Origin: Branchiostoma floridae | Taxonomy: Eukaryota > Chordata > Leptocardii > Amphioxiformes > Branchiostomatidae | Assembly (NCBI RefSeq): GCF_000003815.2 | Contig: NC_049994.1 | Span: 15,046,659 to 15,110,658, forward strand | DNA: 64,000 nt | Direction of reading: 5' to 3' | Part shown: in pieces, positions 51,901 to 61,696 of the stretch | Layout: every line of letters starts with the position of its first letter | Numbering within the stretch: position 1 is the stretch's first letter | Notes under the pieces: generated by a model | The model's database searches: none | Seen by the model: the letters and a program-made list of their open reading frames with translations, nothing else | What the model was told of the DNA's origin: nothing | Program-made: the position numbers and the translations under genes

Positions 51901-54900
51901 GTTAATACCGTAACTATGAATTAATATGTAATATTAGGTGATGATAGTTTACATATTTTAGATTTAGCCATGGCTAATGACATGGTCCGCCAAATTGGAT
52001 TTTGACACATTACGTCATCAAATGAGCATGAATTATGAATACCTAATCTAGATAGGGTTAAGGATCTGCCTTCGCGTAGCGTAACGGTAGGGTGTTTGTC
52101 TTTAAGTCCTGTATTTCGGTTTCCTTATATACTCTGACATTGTGCCCTGGGGAAAGGCTCTTCAAATCCTTACTTCACTCAGGTTAAAATGAGTATCTAG
52201 CTTCGGTTGGGGACGTCCCTTGGATTTTACGTTAAATTGAGGCGACTGTTTGTTGACTCTGAAGAACCGGGTACATTCAACTAAACACCTAAAAGAACCC
52301 ATAACCACACCTATGCAAAGAGTATGGGTCCTTCCTGGTGTGGGTGGATCAATCAATTAAAAAAAGTTAAAGTTTGCCAATACGTCTAAGATGCGTAGGG
52401 TGGCGCCCAAATCCACTTCGAAGCCCTTGGGCCACACATTTGTGCAAGTCACTACAGCAGGGGGCTGGTCCGCTGGTAGTGATGTGTGTTTAACTTCCAT
52501 ACTCTTCCTCATTAGTGCTGAGTGCTGAGCAGAGAAAGCAGCATGTACCATTTTTAGAGTCTTTGGTATGACTCGGCCGGGGATCGAACTCACGACCTAC
52601 CGTATGCAAGGCGAACACACTACCCACTCGGCCATTGCACCGGTACAATTACAAAAATTAACGGTTAACTTAAATACAAACCTCGTGTGCTGCGCCATAT
52701 GGTGCCTTACAGGGTAAACAAACAAACAAACAAACAAACAAAATTAAACTAACCACAGCAGTCGCCCCTGTTCAGAACGCTGACCCGATTAACGGTGTAG
52801 GAGTCCGCACCACCCAGGTCCACCTTCCACCACGGCTCATACACCCGATTCGTGTGGAGGCACTGGTTGTACCAGGAAACGCTTGTCCCTCTGGAGCCGT
52901 CCACGGCCTTTCCGGGTCCCCAATGTGATGGATGAGAGCTTGCTGTTGCTGTCTTACCCTGGGCGACGTTACTTTCTGTAAGGAAACACCGATGGAGAAT
53001 AATATATATCCAAGCAGATCCTATGGTAGAATAAGATAGTATCGAAAGCTGTCAGAGGAGTGAAGCAGGCCTAGGAGTGTATTTGGGTACGCAGTAGCTG
53101 AGGACCCGTCTTTGGCCAGCTATACTCCTTAGCCAGCTTTGAATCCTATTCCACTGGTAAATTTGCCTGGAGATTAGATTGGGGTAAAGTATTAGTGGAC
53201 AAACTCAAGTCAATCGTAAGTATTTTGCCACATCCTCAGAAATTTGTTGGGATGGTGTACAGGATCTCCTCTGGGTCTATGAACGAGAACCTGGTGAATC
53301 CAGCGTCTCTTCTGAAGATATGGCATAAGTGTGTACGGTTGACTTGAGGTTGTCCACCACTACATTGCATAACGATGGAAACATACAAAATGTGTTGTCC
53401 ACACACACACACACATATAGATTACATCACGATCGGGTCCTAATAAATCTATCAACATATATCATTACATGGTATAAAAACATATCGTTGAGCGAAAGCT
53501 CAAAGTTCTTGTATACCCACCTATGATACAGCGGTATGACGCTTCCAAGTACTTCTGTACACCCCAGCAGGGGTCTACGCCGAAAACGGTGTAACGGGCC
53601 CGCACGGAGCACTGCTGTTCGCCCTGGCAGGCTGTCCGCACCACTGACAGACTGCTGGCTGCCCGGCAGTCGGTACGACAGGTGGAACATCGGCAGACGT
53701 GGTCGGTCGACGTCCGGCCGTAGTTGGCGTCCAAGATCAGGAGCGTCTTTCCCTCCGCGCACGACAGCTGCAAGGTGCCACTCTCACCACATGCATAGGC
53801 TGTTGCTGTATCAATGTTTGAGATCAATGTTGTCAGTATAAGGGCGCGGTCACATAAGGTACGCTCCCACCGCACATGTGTCAAGCTTGCGTCACTGCGG
53901 GGTTCGTTCAGTGCGTCACTGCTGTGTTATTTTCTCCGACTTTTTATAGTTTAGATATTGCGTAATAGGTAAACTTATGACTTAGAAGTCGACAAGATAT
54001 ATCAAAAGAAAAGAAATTTCGTTCTTTATCTCTGAAATTCGTTGAGCATCTTTCGAACCCCGTAGTGACGCAAGCTTGACACATGGGAGCGCACCTACAG
54101 GTCGTGCGATCGTCGTACTATTTTATGCCGTATGATTTCCCCGCAGGCCGTGACGACCGAACAAACCGCCGACATGGCTCCAAGACAGCATTGGTCTACC
54201 AAGACAGTTACATTTGTAGGAGACATACATTTTTGACATGCAAAATGCCCAAAGTTAGCCACCGTACGACGATCGCACGACCTATGTGACCGCGCCCGAA
54301 CTCAACAGAAACCGTTATGCGATACCATGAATATGTCAGGGTAGAGATTGTAATCCGGTTGACTCGCCGGCTCTGGATTGGAATATATTTGCCGACAGAG
54401 ACGCCAACACCCCCATTCCTTAAAGTAGTGTGTTTACATCCATGGGCAGCTATTTTGTTAATGATTTCATGTTTTATGTCAGCTGTATGTAGACACTACA
54501 GGAAGAATGCTTGCCCCTAGCAAGGAGGTTACAAAGCAGACCTTCAATAAATCGACAAAAAATGTATTTTAACTACAAAACAAGTCATGTTTACCTTTAC
54601 ATGGTCTAACAGTAGCCCAACAAACTAACCTGTTTATTCTTACTAGACTTTACTTAAACACATTCATATACATGTATAGGATGGCCAGTCGCCCTTGCTC
54701 TTTCCTACCAAACTTGCTACATAATGTGATTAAACACCACAGGGTGCCTGCTTCATTACCAGTAACCATGGTGACCGCCGTCAGGTCTAGACCATTGACC
54801 TTATTTGTATCGAGAAAAAAAGGAGCAAAAAAAAAAACGTTTCCCTTCCTTGAAGGTTAACATAAAAAGGGCCATGGCCCTGATAGAAATAGCTAGAAAC

Positions 54901-55876
54901 TTCCACTAGGACGGCGCTCTCGCCGCGCCCTCTTTGTGACATAGAATTTGACAGACCGCTCTACGAATTGTATAGAAAAGAAACGAAGGTTTTAATAAAC
55001 ACTTTGTGTGTTTTGTTGTCTTCTTAATCACACTTTCACGTTTAGTATGATATACCCAACAGTGTGAAAGCGAAGGTTACACATATTATGTTTAGGTCTC
55101 AGAGAGAGCGCAGCGTGATCGCCGTCTAGTGGAAAGGGGTATTCAGGAATCTTACCATGCGGCGGGCCGAAGACGAATCTCTGTGACAAGGAGTGTTCCC
55201 GGGTGTGGGCTACCTGCTCCATCGCCCCGTCAATCTTAGCCTTAACCTCTAACATCAGACCTAGTGGATGTAGTATAAAAAAAAGACATTATTAAACGGA
55301 TTTGTTCAATCCAAGGTCATTTAAGCGAAGTTTAAGTTCATGATGGAAATTATTTTGCTAGGAGATAAACATAGCGGTGAACACTGTTTTTGACGGCCTG
55401 AAGATTGTGTATAGGAGGAAAACAGTTATCATCGAGAGCTAGAGAGGTCCATTGTTTGGCAGTCTGACGAAAGAACACTGCACGAAAAGGCAGATTTCCG
55501 CTTTGCAAACGATAATCCCTTCACGACACGGGAAGTGTACAACAGTGGGGACGCTTGGGCTCTTCGCGTGTTCTATTGTGCGCACAGCTTTTCAACATTG
55601 AGCACGGGGGATGGACAGTACGTGGAAACCCGTGCCCACTGTGAGGACACGTCAGGTTTCACCTTTTGGCACAGCGTTGGGAACTTGTTGCCTTTTCGAG
55701 CAGTAGAACATTGCACATATAAAGCACTTCGTTAACCGCTAAGGACGATCCTACTGACTTTGCAACTGGGCCGCTTCCTGCTTAGTTAATCCGTACACAT
55801 TCGGGCCTGGCCACATCACCGCAAAGTACAGGAGAACGAAGGCCTTGCTGTGCGTCCATTTTCCCGTGTTGGCCAT
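48910..55876 (-). CDS. lectin gene B: signal peptide, SUEL, F-type lectin and two WSC-like modules
   Basis: Exons on the minus strand are 55876-55759, 55260-55156, SUEL (53805 or further right, to 53521), 52975-52754, 51736-51579, 51221-51164, 50737-50444, 49793-49491 and a stop exon 48914-48910, about 515 residues. It is a tandem paralogue of gene A in the same orientation with the same exon phases, but has two WSC-like modules rather than three. A MITE has landed at the 5' edge of the SUEL exon; an in-phase acceptor inside the exon (GATACAG at 53806) would restore the frame with loss of about 20 linker residues. Otherwise no damage is seen. Like gene A it would be a secreted two-lectin protein; expression and ligand are unknown. 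Confidence 0.82.
48990..49310 (+). mobile_element. tRNA-derived SINE
   Basis: Shares 'CTCACTACACTCAGGTGTAA', 'GAGTACCTAGCTTCGG' and the 'AAAGAACCCACC' tail with the family. Its head is diverged. Confidence 0.65.
49491..49793 (-). CDS. lectin gene B exon 8 (WSC-like module 2)
   Basis: Phase 1-1 exon reading 'EYISLGCWRDTRSRVIPTLE', 'GECYGSANGLNTFNRYG' and 'NEVYRIT'. Donor GTCAGA. Confidence 0.84.
49794..50443. other. intron between the gene B WSC-like exons
   Basis: Colinear with the gene A introns at 38667-39289 and 39590-40146 ('AGAAGGTTATGGTTATG', 'GGACGG..GGTCAT'). It includes a 51-bp local duplication around 50245-50350 ('ATACCTAATTGAACATGCAG' twice). Confidence 0.65.
50444..50737 (-). 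CDS. lectin gene B exon 7 (WSC-like module 1)
   Basis: Phase 1-1 exon reading 'YISLGCWRDSYTRALPTLEG', 'GGQCFGSADGLNTFNRHG' and 'NNVYKIT'. Confidence 0.84.
51164..51221 (-). CDS. lectin gene B exon 6 (F-type lectin, end)
   Basis: A 58-nt exon reading 'VMGRSENLQICEVEVFAET'. Confidence 0.85.
51579..51736 (-). CDS. lectin gene B exon 5 (F-type lectin, part 2)
   Basis: Reads 'ERLRNFQVRVGPDENLAQND' and 'PMSGRYVSIQ'. Same length as its gene A partner. Confidence 0.88.
51960..52063. mobile_element. piggyBac-like element end fragment
   Basis: 'GGTCCGCCAAATTGGATTTT' and 'CATGAATTATGAATAC' precede a terminal 'CTAGATAGGGTTAA'. Confidence 0.6.
52065..52350 (+). mobile_element. tRNA-derived SINE
   Basis: Head 'GCGTAGCGTAACGGTAGGGT', body 'CTGGGGAAAGGCTCTTCAAA' and tail 'AGAACCCATAACCACACC'. 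Confidence 0.65.
52400..52645 (-). mobile_element. second type of tRNA-derived SINE (minus strand)
   Basis: On the minus strand 'GGTGCAATGGCCGAGTGGGT' resembles a Leu/Ser-type tRNA head and 'GGTCGTGAGTTCGATCCCC' a B box. The body differs from the other SINEs in the window. Confidence 0.65.
52754..52975 (-). CDS. lectin gene B exon 4 (F-type lectin, part 1)
   Basis: Reads 'SNVAQGKTATASSHPSHWG', 'CLHTNRVYEPWWKVDLGG' and 'NRGDCC'. Phase 1-1, three codons longer than the gene A exon. Confidence 0.88.
52976..53520. other. gene B intron 3
   Basis: Contains a CA microsatellite at 53399-53415. No other feature recognised. Confidence 0.45.
53521..53835 (-). CDS. lectin gene B exon 3 (SUEL domain, MITE at its 5' edge)
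   Basis: Reads 'GTLQLSCAEGKTLLILDANY', 'CRCSTCRTDCRAASSLSVV' and 'KYLEASYRC'. Homology to gene A stops at the MITE boundary near 53835. The start used in the transcript may be 53805. Confidence 0.82.
53836..54298. mobile_element. MITE with a second MITE nested in it
   Basis: Outer termini 'GGGCGCGGTCACATA' and 'TATGTGACCGCGCCC' extend as 'GTCGTGCGATCGTCGTAC' and its complement (54100, 54266). Near its left end lies an inner element (about 53852-54092) related to the 220-bp MITE at 5919-6138, with ends 'GGTACGCTCCC' and 'GGGAGCGCACC'. The outer element interrupts the gene B SUEL exon edge. Confidence 0.78.
54299..54900. other. gene B intron 2, left part
   Basis: Colinear with gene A intron 2; no recognised element. 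Confidence 0.45.
54901..55134. mobile_element. 234-bp MITE beside the gene B exon 2 donor
   Basis: Ends 'TTCCACTAGGACGGCG' and 'CGCCGTCTAGTGGAA' with further pairing of 'GCGCTCTC'. Fragments of this family are at 58108-58190 and 63228-63260. It ends about 20 bp from the donor at 55155. Confidence 0.8.
55156..55260 (-). CDS. lectin gene B exon 2 (helical segment)
   Basis: Reads 'LMLEVKAKIDGAMEQVAHTR' and 'FGPPHG'. Phase 1-1, one codon shorter than in gene A. Confidence 0.8.
55261..55758. other. gene B intron 1
   Basis: No repeat recognised; no conserved exon seen. Confidence 0.4.
55759..55876 (-). CDS. lectin gene B exon 1 (signal peptide)
   Basis: Begins at ATGGCCAACACG and reads 'AFVLLYFAVMWPGPNVYG', aligning residue for residue with gene A. 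Donor GTCAGT, phase 1. Confidence 0.85.
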
Positions 55877-57783
55877 TCTTGGGCTAAAAATAAGAATAAG
55901 AATAAGAATAAGAAAGACAACGTTAACAATTAGGCGTATTAGGATGATAACTTGCAAAAGTCTGCGGTCATGTGGAGTAACGACAGAGTGTTCGGCTCAG
56001 ATCCAAAGTTAGAGTCCTGTCGTATCAACCGATCTTGTGTCCTTAGGAAAGGCACTTAACATAACTTTCCTCTCTCCACTCAGGTGTAAAAATAGGTACC
56101 TGGTAAAATGCGTTGGGAGCAGAGGGTTGGGCTCTGCTTCCCAATACAGTGCTCCAGACCCAGTGGATGGCAACCCAGGCCGGTCCCTAGGGCATTAAAA
56201 GGCTAAGAGACTACCTGTACATCTACCTTCACTTTTTTTTCTTGCCAAAGGTGTCGTATACTCTGGTTTAGTTTAACTGTATCACAGGAATCAACGCAAT
56301 TTATTGGCTATTACTACAAAGTTTACAGAATGTAAAGCATATTATATAGGTTTCTAAAATTCCTGGCTAGACCTTGCGTCCTTAGGTAAGGCATGCAACT
56401 TTCCTCACTCCACCCAAGTACCTGACGTCGGCCGGGGAGGTAAAATTTGAAAGGCGGTGGAAGGAGAAGGATGGATTAATGACAGTATGATCCACTGCCC
56501 TCATGAATTCAAAAATACTTTGGGAACTTAACGTTTACTTGTCGATATAAGGATGACTTTCCATGACTTACCTTGTCTATTAGGGCTTCTCTATATGGAC
56601 GGAGTGCTGTCGAACCCCTGCATGACTATCTAATGTCGGGTCTTCTTGCAACGTACAATGTATGTAACAACGTTTAAAACGTCATTACTTATCTGTTGTA
56701 ATCATGTAACGTGAATAAAGGGGCGTTAATGTCGGCAAGGCTTCCAGTTTAAAGCAACAATGTACTAACAACTTTAATTCAAAACTTCATTACTTGTCTG
56801 TTGTAATTACATCACGTGAACAAAAGGGCGTTAATGTCGGCAGGGCTTTCAGCTTAAAGCAACAATGCACTCATTAGACGTTGATTCAATGGAAATTAGG
56901 AGCCTGTGAGGAGAGTCACATATTTCTGTTAATGAGGTTCAATGCCAAGCAACCATTTGTTAAGGCATCGTAAACACATCCTAAATTCAATTTGTGTGGA
57001 CGTGTTGTATAATGGAAGGGTTTTTAAGCCTATAGTTCAAACGCCCTGAGTTGAAAGTCTGACTTTATACTGCTCTTGTTGAAGACTACATAATTTCCAC
57101 CTTAACAAATTTATAAGGACTGTTTATTGAGAGTGGGAGAACTGGTGCCACATGTGGAGACACCAGATACCATTCTTTTCTTTTTTGCAGTCAACCTTAC
57201 GCGAAAAGCCCTTGTGTTCACGTAATGCAGTTAAAACAGATTAGTAATGTTTGCTATAGACTTTAGCCTTTGCATAGACTTTAAACGTTGTTTCATGCGT
57301 TACACTAAGACCAGACCTTCAGTTGGTCATACAGTTGGTCGGGTGTGAGAAGTCCTCGTAGACAAGGTAGGTCCTAAAACTTAAATAAGTCATCTTTAAT
57401 TGGTTAGGTCAAAGTTCAAGGTCCCAAAGCCTTTTCGAGGTCATAAGGGCAGTGACCCATAGTACCATGAACCCATCCCTCTCCTTCCACCGCCTTTACC
57501 TCCCAACCGAAGTCAGGTACACATTTAAACCATTTTACAGATTGGGGAACGTTACTCTCCTACGGACGCTATGGACTGCTAGGAATGTTAGAGATAGAAT
57601 CTATATGTTACATTATGTGAACTTGGTAGTAAAATCCAATACATAAATCTCACTGATTCATATGGTATAGGTAAAACCAAACCACTCCAAAAGATACAAC
57701 ACCTTCGGTAAGCTATCATCGTTAACAAAGCCGCCTAACTGTCAACGTTGTATTTCTTTATTCTTAGCCCAAGAACGGCCAAC
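55877..57783. promoter_or_regulatory. head-to-head intergenic region of genes B and C
   Basis: Genes B and C start back to back 1.9 kb apart. The region has an AATAAG microsatellite (55888-55911) and a SINE (55975-56220). It also has a SINE-like piece (56370-56450), a roughly 120-bp duplication ('GGGCGTTAATGTCGGCA' at 56722 and 56826) and the 'TTCACGTAATGCAGTTA' motif at 57217. Core promoter elements could not be assigned. Confidence 0.45.
55975..56220 (+). mobile_element. tRNA-derived SINE
   Basis: Head 'AGAGTGTTCGGCTCAGATCC', body 'CCTTAGGAAAGGCACTTAAC' and 'CCACTCAGGTGTAAAAATAG'. Confidence 0.68.
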
Positions 57784-57892
57784 ATGGGAAACTGGACCTA
57801 CAGCAAGGCCTTCGTTCTCCTGTACTTTGCGGTGATGAGGCTAAGCCCGAATGAGTGCGGAATGACTAAGCAGGACGCGGCCCGATTGAAAA
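57784..57892 (+). CDS. gene C exon 1 (signal peptide)
   Basis: The start corresponds to the second ATG of genes A and B (MGNWTYSKAFVLLYF). Upstream 'GAACGGCCAAC' shows that the first ATG of the others is absent. Donor GTCAGT, phase 1. Confidence 0.8.
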
Positions 57893-60024
57893 GTCAGTAG
57901 GTCTACCCTTGCGGTTCTCCGGTTCTTTGGCACTTGAAAACATGACTATTTCTTGTTGTTGTTGACCGTATTCTTGTCAGTAGGTCCACCTTAGCGTTTA
58001 ACAAAGTTCTCTCAACACAGTGAGTTTATACCTAGCCTTCGTTCCGGCTACTGTCTGTTACCTCCAATATTGGCCTGATTTTGTGACGTACGTACTTATA
58101 TTCCCTTTCCACTAGGACGGCGCTCTCGCCACGTTCTCTCTGCGACCAAAAATTTGACATATCACTCAACGAATTGTGTAGAAAAGAATCCTATTCTCTG
58201 AATGGCTGACAGCTGGTTTGGGGGGGGCGTCCACAGGAACTAAGAGTGACGGTTGAAAGAGCAGGGTACATCCAGACAGGCAGTTTGGCTGTTGGATGTC
58301 CCTGCGTAGGAGGATGGATGGATTATTCAGTGACATTTTACATTTCGTGTTTGTATTCATGGGAGGGAAACATGGAATTGTTTTTGCCCTTTTCCCTGCT
58401 TTTCTTCCCCAAACAAATGAGATCAATGACCTGGTCCACAAGGCTGTCATCTTGATTACTGGAAAAGTAGCAGTCACTCTTTAGTGTTTGATTATAATTT
58501 CTGTTGAGATTTCTCTCTCCTGCACCCGTATCTATTGTTTATCGTATCATGTATTATGTACTTTCTTGTTAACAAATATAGATAAACAAATCTCAGTTTC
58601 AGTTACTACAACCCTACCTGCATCTGCGTCTTTAGCTGCAGGTTTGTGGCCCTTGAACTCACAGCATGGAGCATCAGACATAACAGGAAACGGAAACGAC
58701 GGGACAGCAACAGGGACCCAGTTAGCCACAGGTCCGTATGGCGACGCCGACGGAGCTTTCCTGTTTTCTGGAACTGCAGATTCCTATATTGATATTCCCA
58801 ACAATGGCAAGTTGGATGTGCGCTACTCCTTCACCATGCTGGCACACATCTATCCTACCGGACGGGCTGGACCGATCTTCAGCTACGGCGGGAATACGAA
58901 CGACTGGAACTGGGTACTGCAGTTGCACTTTTGGCAGCATACTCCACAAAACCTGCAGATGCGGTAAGTTTACTTACCAGATACAAATCGAGCCGTTACA
59001 ATTATCCCTTCTCATTCCACTCCATGCTTATAACCATCTTCATTAAACACACTTATCCCTTGCTGACACTTTCTAATGATCGGACGGTCAGTCCCAAGCA
59101 AAAATTGTGCAAGAACATAATTATTAATCACAGGATTGTTGGGAATGATCTTGAAAAAAACTTCATGACAGGAGCTTCCAGTCTACTCTCCGTTATTTTT
59201 TTTCTTATGTTCATCGCTGTTCGGAGACCATTGCCGTCATGGCAATAAAGTATTGTTAGTTTTGTTTTTCTGAATTCAGTTCGATTTCTTATCATCGTCA
59301 TTGAATTGAATGGCATTATCCCTGTCTGTTGTAGGCCGGCAAGCAGAGATGGGTACTTATCACCTGACATCCAGGCGAACGTGGTGCAACAGAACGCTTG
59401 GAACTACGTGGGTACAAGCTACGACAACGAAACAGGGAAGGGATCCATCTGGAACAACGGGGAAGTGGCACGTGAAAAACACATCGGCGGAGTTGCCGAA
59501 GTTGCAAGTCAGCACGCTGTCCGGGTGGGGGCGAGAGACGGAGACCTTCGGCACTTCGCGGGGCGTATCGCCTGCCTGCAGCTGTACAACTTCGCCATGA
59601 CTCAAGAACAGATTGTCGCAGCTCGCGATGCGTGTAAAGGTGAGTTGATGGTCCATATCCCCAGCATTTTACATTGAGAAGCATTTCGATGGCTTTTGTT
59701 GGTGAATATTACAGAGGTTTTTCCAGTTTCACAACCCTTGCTTTATTTCCGCCGACGTTTCAGTGACAGTTTGCCTAACCTGAGAACTAACCTCCGTAGC
59801 GACCGCTGGCACAATCTTTTCTTGAAAAGGCTGTACCAGTGGTCGCTACGGAGAACGGCAGCTTCCTCAGGGCAATTCTGACTGGGTCACATTGCACTGC
59901 AACTAGGTGTCGCTGCTTACAGATGCGGTTTCAAACGTTTTTACAATCTCACATATACGGTGATCGTTTATTGGTATTTGTATGACAAAATAATGATCCA
60001 GTCTCTATGCCTTCCTCAGGGTAG
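57784..60024 (+). CDS. gene C: secreted LamG-like protein with lectin-family signal and stop exons
   Basis: Exons 57784-57892, 58597-58963, 59335-59639 and 60020-60024 join in phase to give about 261 residues. Exon 1 is a signal peptide ('AFVLLYFAVM') nearly identical to exon 1 of lectin genes A and B. Exons 2-3 are a LamG_3-like concanavalin fold closely related to the exon pair of the LamG-GON membrane gene ('GLWPLNSQHGASDITGNG', 'RIACLQLYNFAMTQEQI'). The last exon gives Gly and TAG immediately after the acceptor, as in genes A and B. The product would be a small secreted single-domain LamG protein. It appears to be a chimera of two neighbouring gene families. A codon GAG replaces Val in 'SPNECG', adding a Cys near the signal cleavage region. 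Its binding partner is unknown. Confidence 0.82.
57893..58596. other. gene C intron 1
   Basis: Holds fragments of the 234-bp MITE (58108-58190) and of the 281-bp MITE (58190-58320). No helical-segment exon like that of genes A and B was seen. Confidence 0.55.
58597..58963 (+). CDS. gene C exon 2 (LamG first half)
   Basis: Acceptor AATCTCAG; a second TTTCAG lies 6 bp on and keeps phase. Reads 'GAFLFSGTADSYIDIPNNG' and 'YPTGRAGPIFSYGG'. Donor GTAAGT. Confidence 0.88.
58964..59334. other. gene C intron 2
   Basis: No recognised repeat or exon. Confidence 0.45.
59335..59639 (+). CDS. gene C exon 3 (LamG second half)
   Basis: Acceptor TGTTGTAG. Reads 'NAWNYVGTSYDNETGKGSIW' and 'FAGRIACLQLYNFAMT'. 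Ends 'RDACK' plus one base before GTGAGT. Confidence 0.9.
59775..59870. mobile_element. diverged hairpin MITE
   Basis: Arms 'CTCCGTAGCGACCGCTGG' and 'CCAGTGGTCGCTACGGAG' pair; related to 8796-8907. Confidence 0.7.
60020..60024 (+). CDS. gene C terminal exon start (stop codon)
   Basis: Acceptor CCTTCCTCAG then GG|TAG. The following bases resemble the 3' UTR of genes A and B. Confidence 0.62.
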
Positions 60025-60116
60025 CCGGATGGAGGCCGCCAACACCAACCGCTGCTCCTCTCCACCGCTTCAGTCGGAGCAGTGGTAATAATCACGTTCA
60101 CTGTTACGTTTACGCA

Positions 60117-60238
60117 TGCGCAGTAACAGGCATTGTGGGTAATAAATGAAGTAGGACCCAGTAAACAGTACTGGTCCCGACCATTGTCTCGATTTGCGTA
60201 TTTCGTTTGTCTCGAGCCTTCACCTTTGACATATTACC
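60117..60238. mobile_element. MITE left part, split by a CR1-type insertion
   Basis: 'GCGCAGTAACAGGCATTGTG' followed by 'GGTAAT' has an inverted partner 'ATTACCCACAATACCTGT' at 61065-61082, on the far side of the retrotransposon. Confidence 0.6.
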
Positions 60239-61063
60239 AGGTGGCTTTACAGCTAGACTTATGTGCGGTGGAGCACTGGTCAGAGATCTGGCAGTTACCT
60301 TTTAACGCTGGCAAGTGTAAGGTTTTGCATCTAGGAAGTAGGAACCAGAGGGTCAAGTTTACACTAGGCGGTCAAGAGCTAGAGCAAACCAAGGTTGAGA
60401 AAGACCTAGGTTTAGCAGTTGATTACCAGCTCAAGTTTCATGTAAATACTGCAGCAGCAGCTCTGAAGGGAAATCAGGTTTTAGGGCTAGTTAAGAGAGC
60501 GTTTACCAATTTAGATGAATGTTCAGTACCTATTCTTTACAAATGTATGGTCAGACCACACTTGGAATATGCAAATGTGGTTTGGGGTCCGCATTTTAGC
60601 TCTGACCAAAAGCTTATTGAGAGAGTCCAGCATAGGGCGACAAGACTGGTTCCCTCGCTAAAAGGGATGCCGTATAGTTCCAGACTCAGGGAGTTAAAAC
60701 TACCATCACTTAAGTACAGAAGGGAAAGGGGCGACATGATTCAGCTCTACAAGATCATGTCCAAAAAAGAGAGAATTGATCTCGAGAACTTCTTTGAGTT
60801 AGCAAACCTCGACAAAACAAGAGGTCACTGTTTCAAGATCAAAGTACCACTAGCCAGGTCTACTGTGAGACGCCAGTCTTTCTCTGCAAGGACAGTTCGA
60901 TTGTGGAACTTTGCCTGAGGAAGTTGTAACAGCCAACAGTGTGAACACTTTCAAAACAATGCTGGACAGGGTTTGGGAGCATAAGAGATACCAGGAATGA
61001 AGAGGTTGTGTCAACAGGCGGGAGCCTTACTACAACGAAGTATCCTCAAGGTATCCTCAAGGT
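60239..61063 (+). pseudogene. 5'-truncated CR1-type retrotransposon, frameshifted
   Basis: The frame carries the C-terminal third of a CR1-type ORF2: 'LPFNAGKCKVLHLGSRNQ', 'DLGLAVDYQLKF', 'YKCMVRPHLEYANVVWGP', 'RVQHRATRL' and 'RRERGDMIQLYKI'. The frame breaks at about 60913 just before the usual 'LPEEVV' motif, which continues in another frame to about 60998. A short TATCCTCAAGG repeat ends it. It lies in the 3' region of gene C and is inserted in a MITE. Confidence 0.85.
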
Positions 61064-61171
61064 ATTACCCACAATACCTGTCGCCGCGCATGAGTACTCG
61101 GTGCTGTGAACGTGCTTATTGGGCTCGGTTGCAAACAACGCAATTCAATGGGCAAAACAGACATTTGATTG

Positions 61172-61181
61172 GTTTGTGTGT

Positions 61182-61238
<57 letters not shown>

Positions 61239-61265
61239 CGTGCATGTGTGTGTGCGTGTGTGTGA
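61172..61265 (+). repeat. TG microsatellite
   Basis: Mostly uninterrupted TG dinucleotides. The preceding sequence 'GGGCAAAACAGACATTTGAT' matches gene B's terminal exon region (48815-48780 on the minus strand), so this is the displaced gene C 3' UTR. Confidence 0.9.
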
Positions 61266-61696
61266 TACTTTGACAAGAACTTTATGTTTGCCCGCATTTT
61301 AATTCCCTTTGATGATTCAAAGTTGAGACTTCACGTGACAGTTTGTATGTATTTCATATTTGTTTGTTTGTTTTCAGATCACAATGTATGTTTTGCATGT
61401 AACTTGGAAGAATATTATATATTTACACAAGCATTATACGAATATTTCCCATATATCGATTTGTTTGTTTTAAGTAATATTCGTAATGTATGTGTGACGG
61501 GACCTATGTGCATACCGTTAAAATCCTGCGTTTTCCTGCACAGTCGCCTGTGCAGTGATTCCCAGGCATCGTACAACCACGCCGGATAGATAACAATAAG
61601 CTTTGGTTCACGTATTATAAGCCCCACTGTGTGAAATATATGAACGGAAATGATTGGAGAATATTCTAAAACTGCTGTGGTCTTTTGTTCGACAGT
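61266..61696. other. unassigned sequence 3' of gene C
   Basis: No gene or repeat family recognised. Confidence 0.4.
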
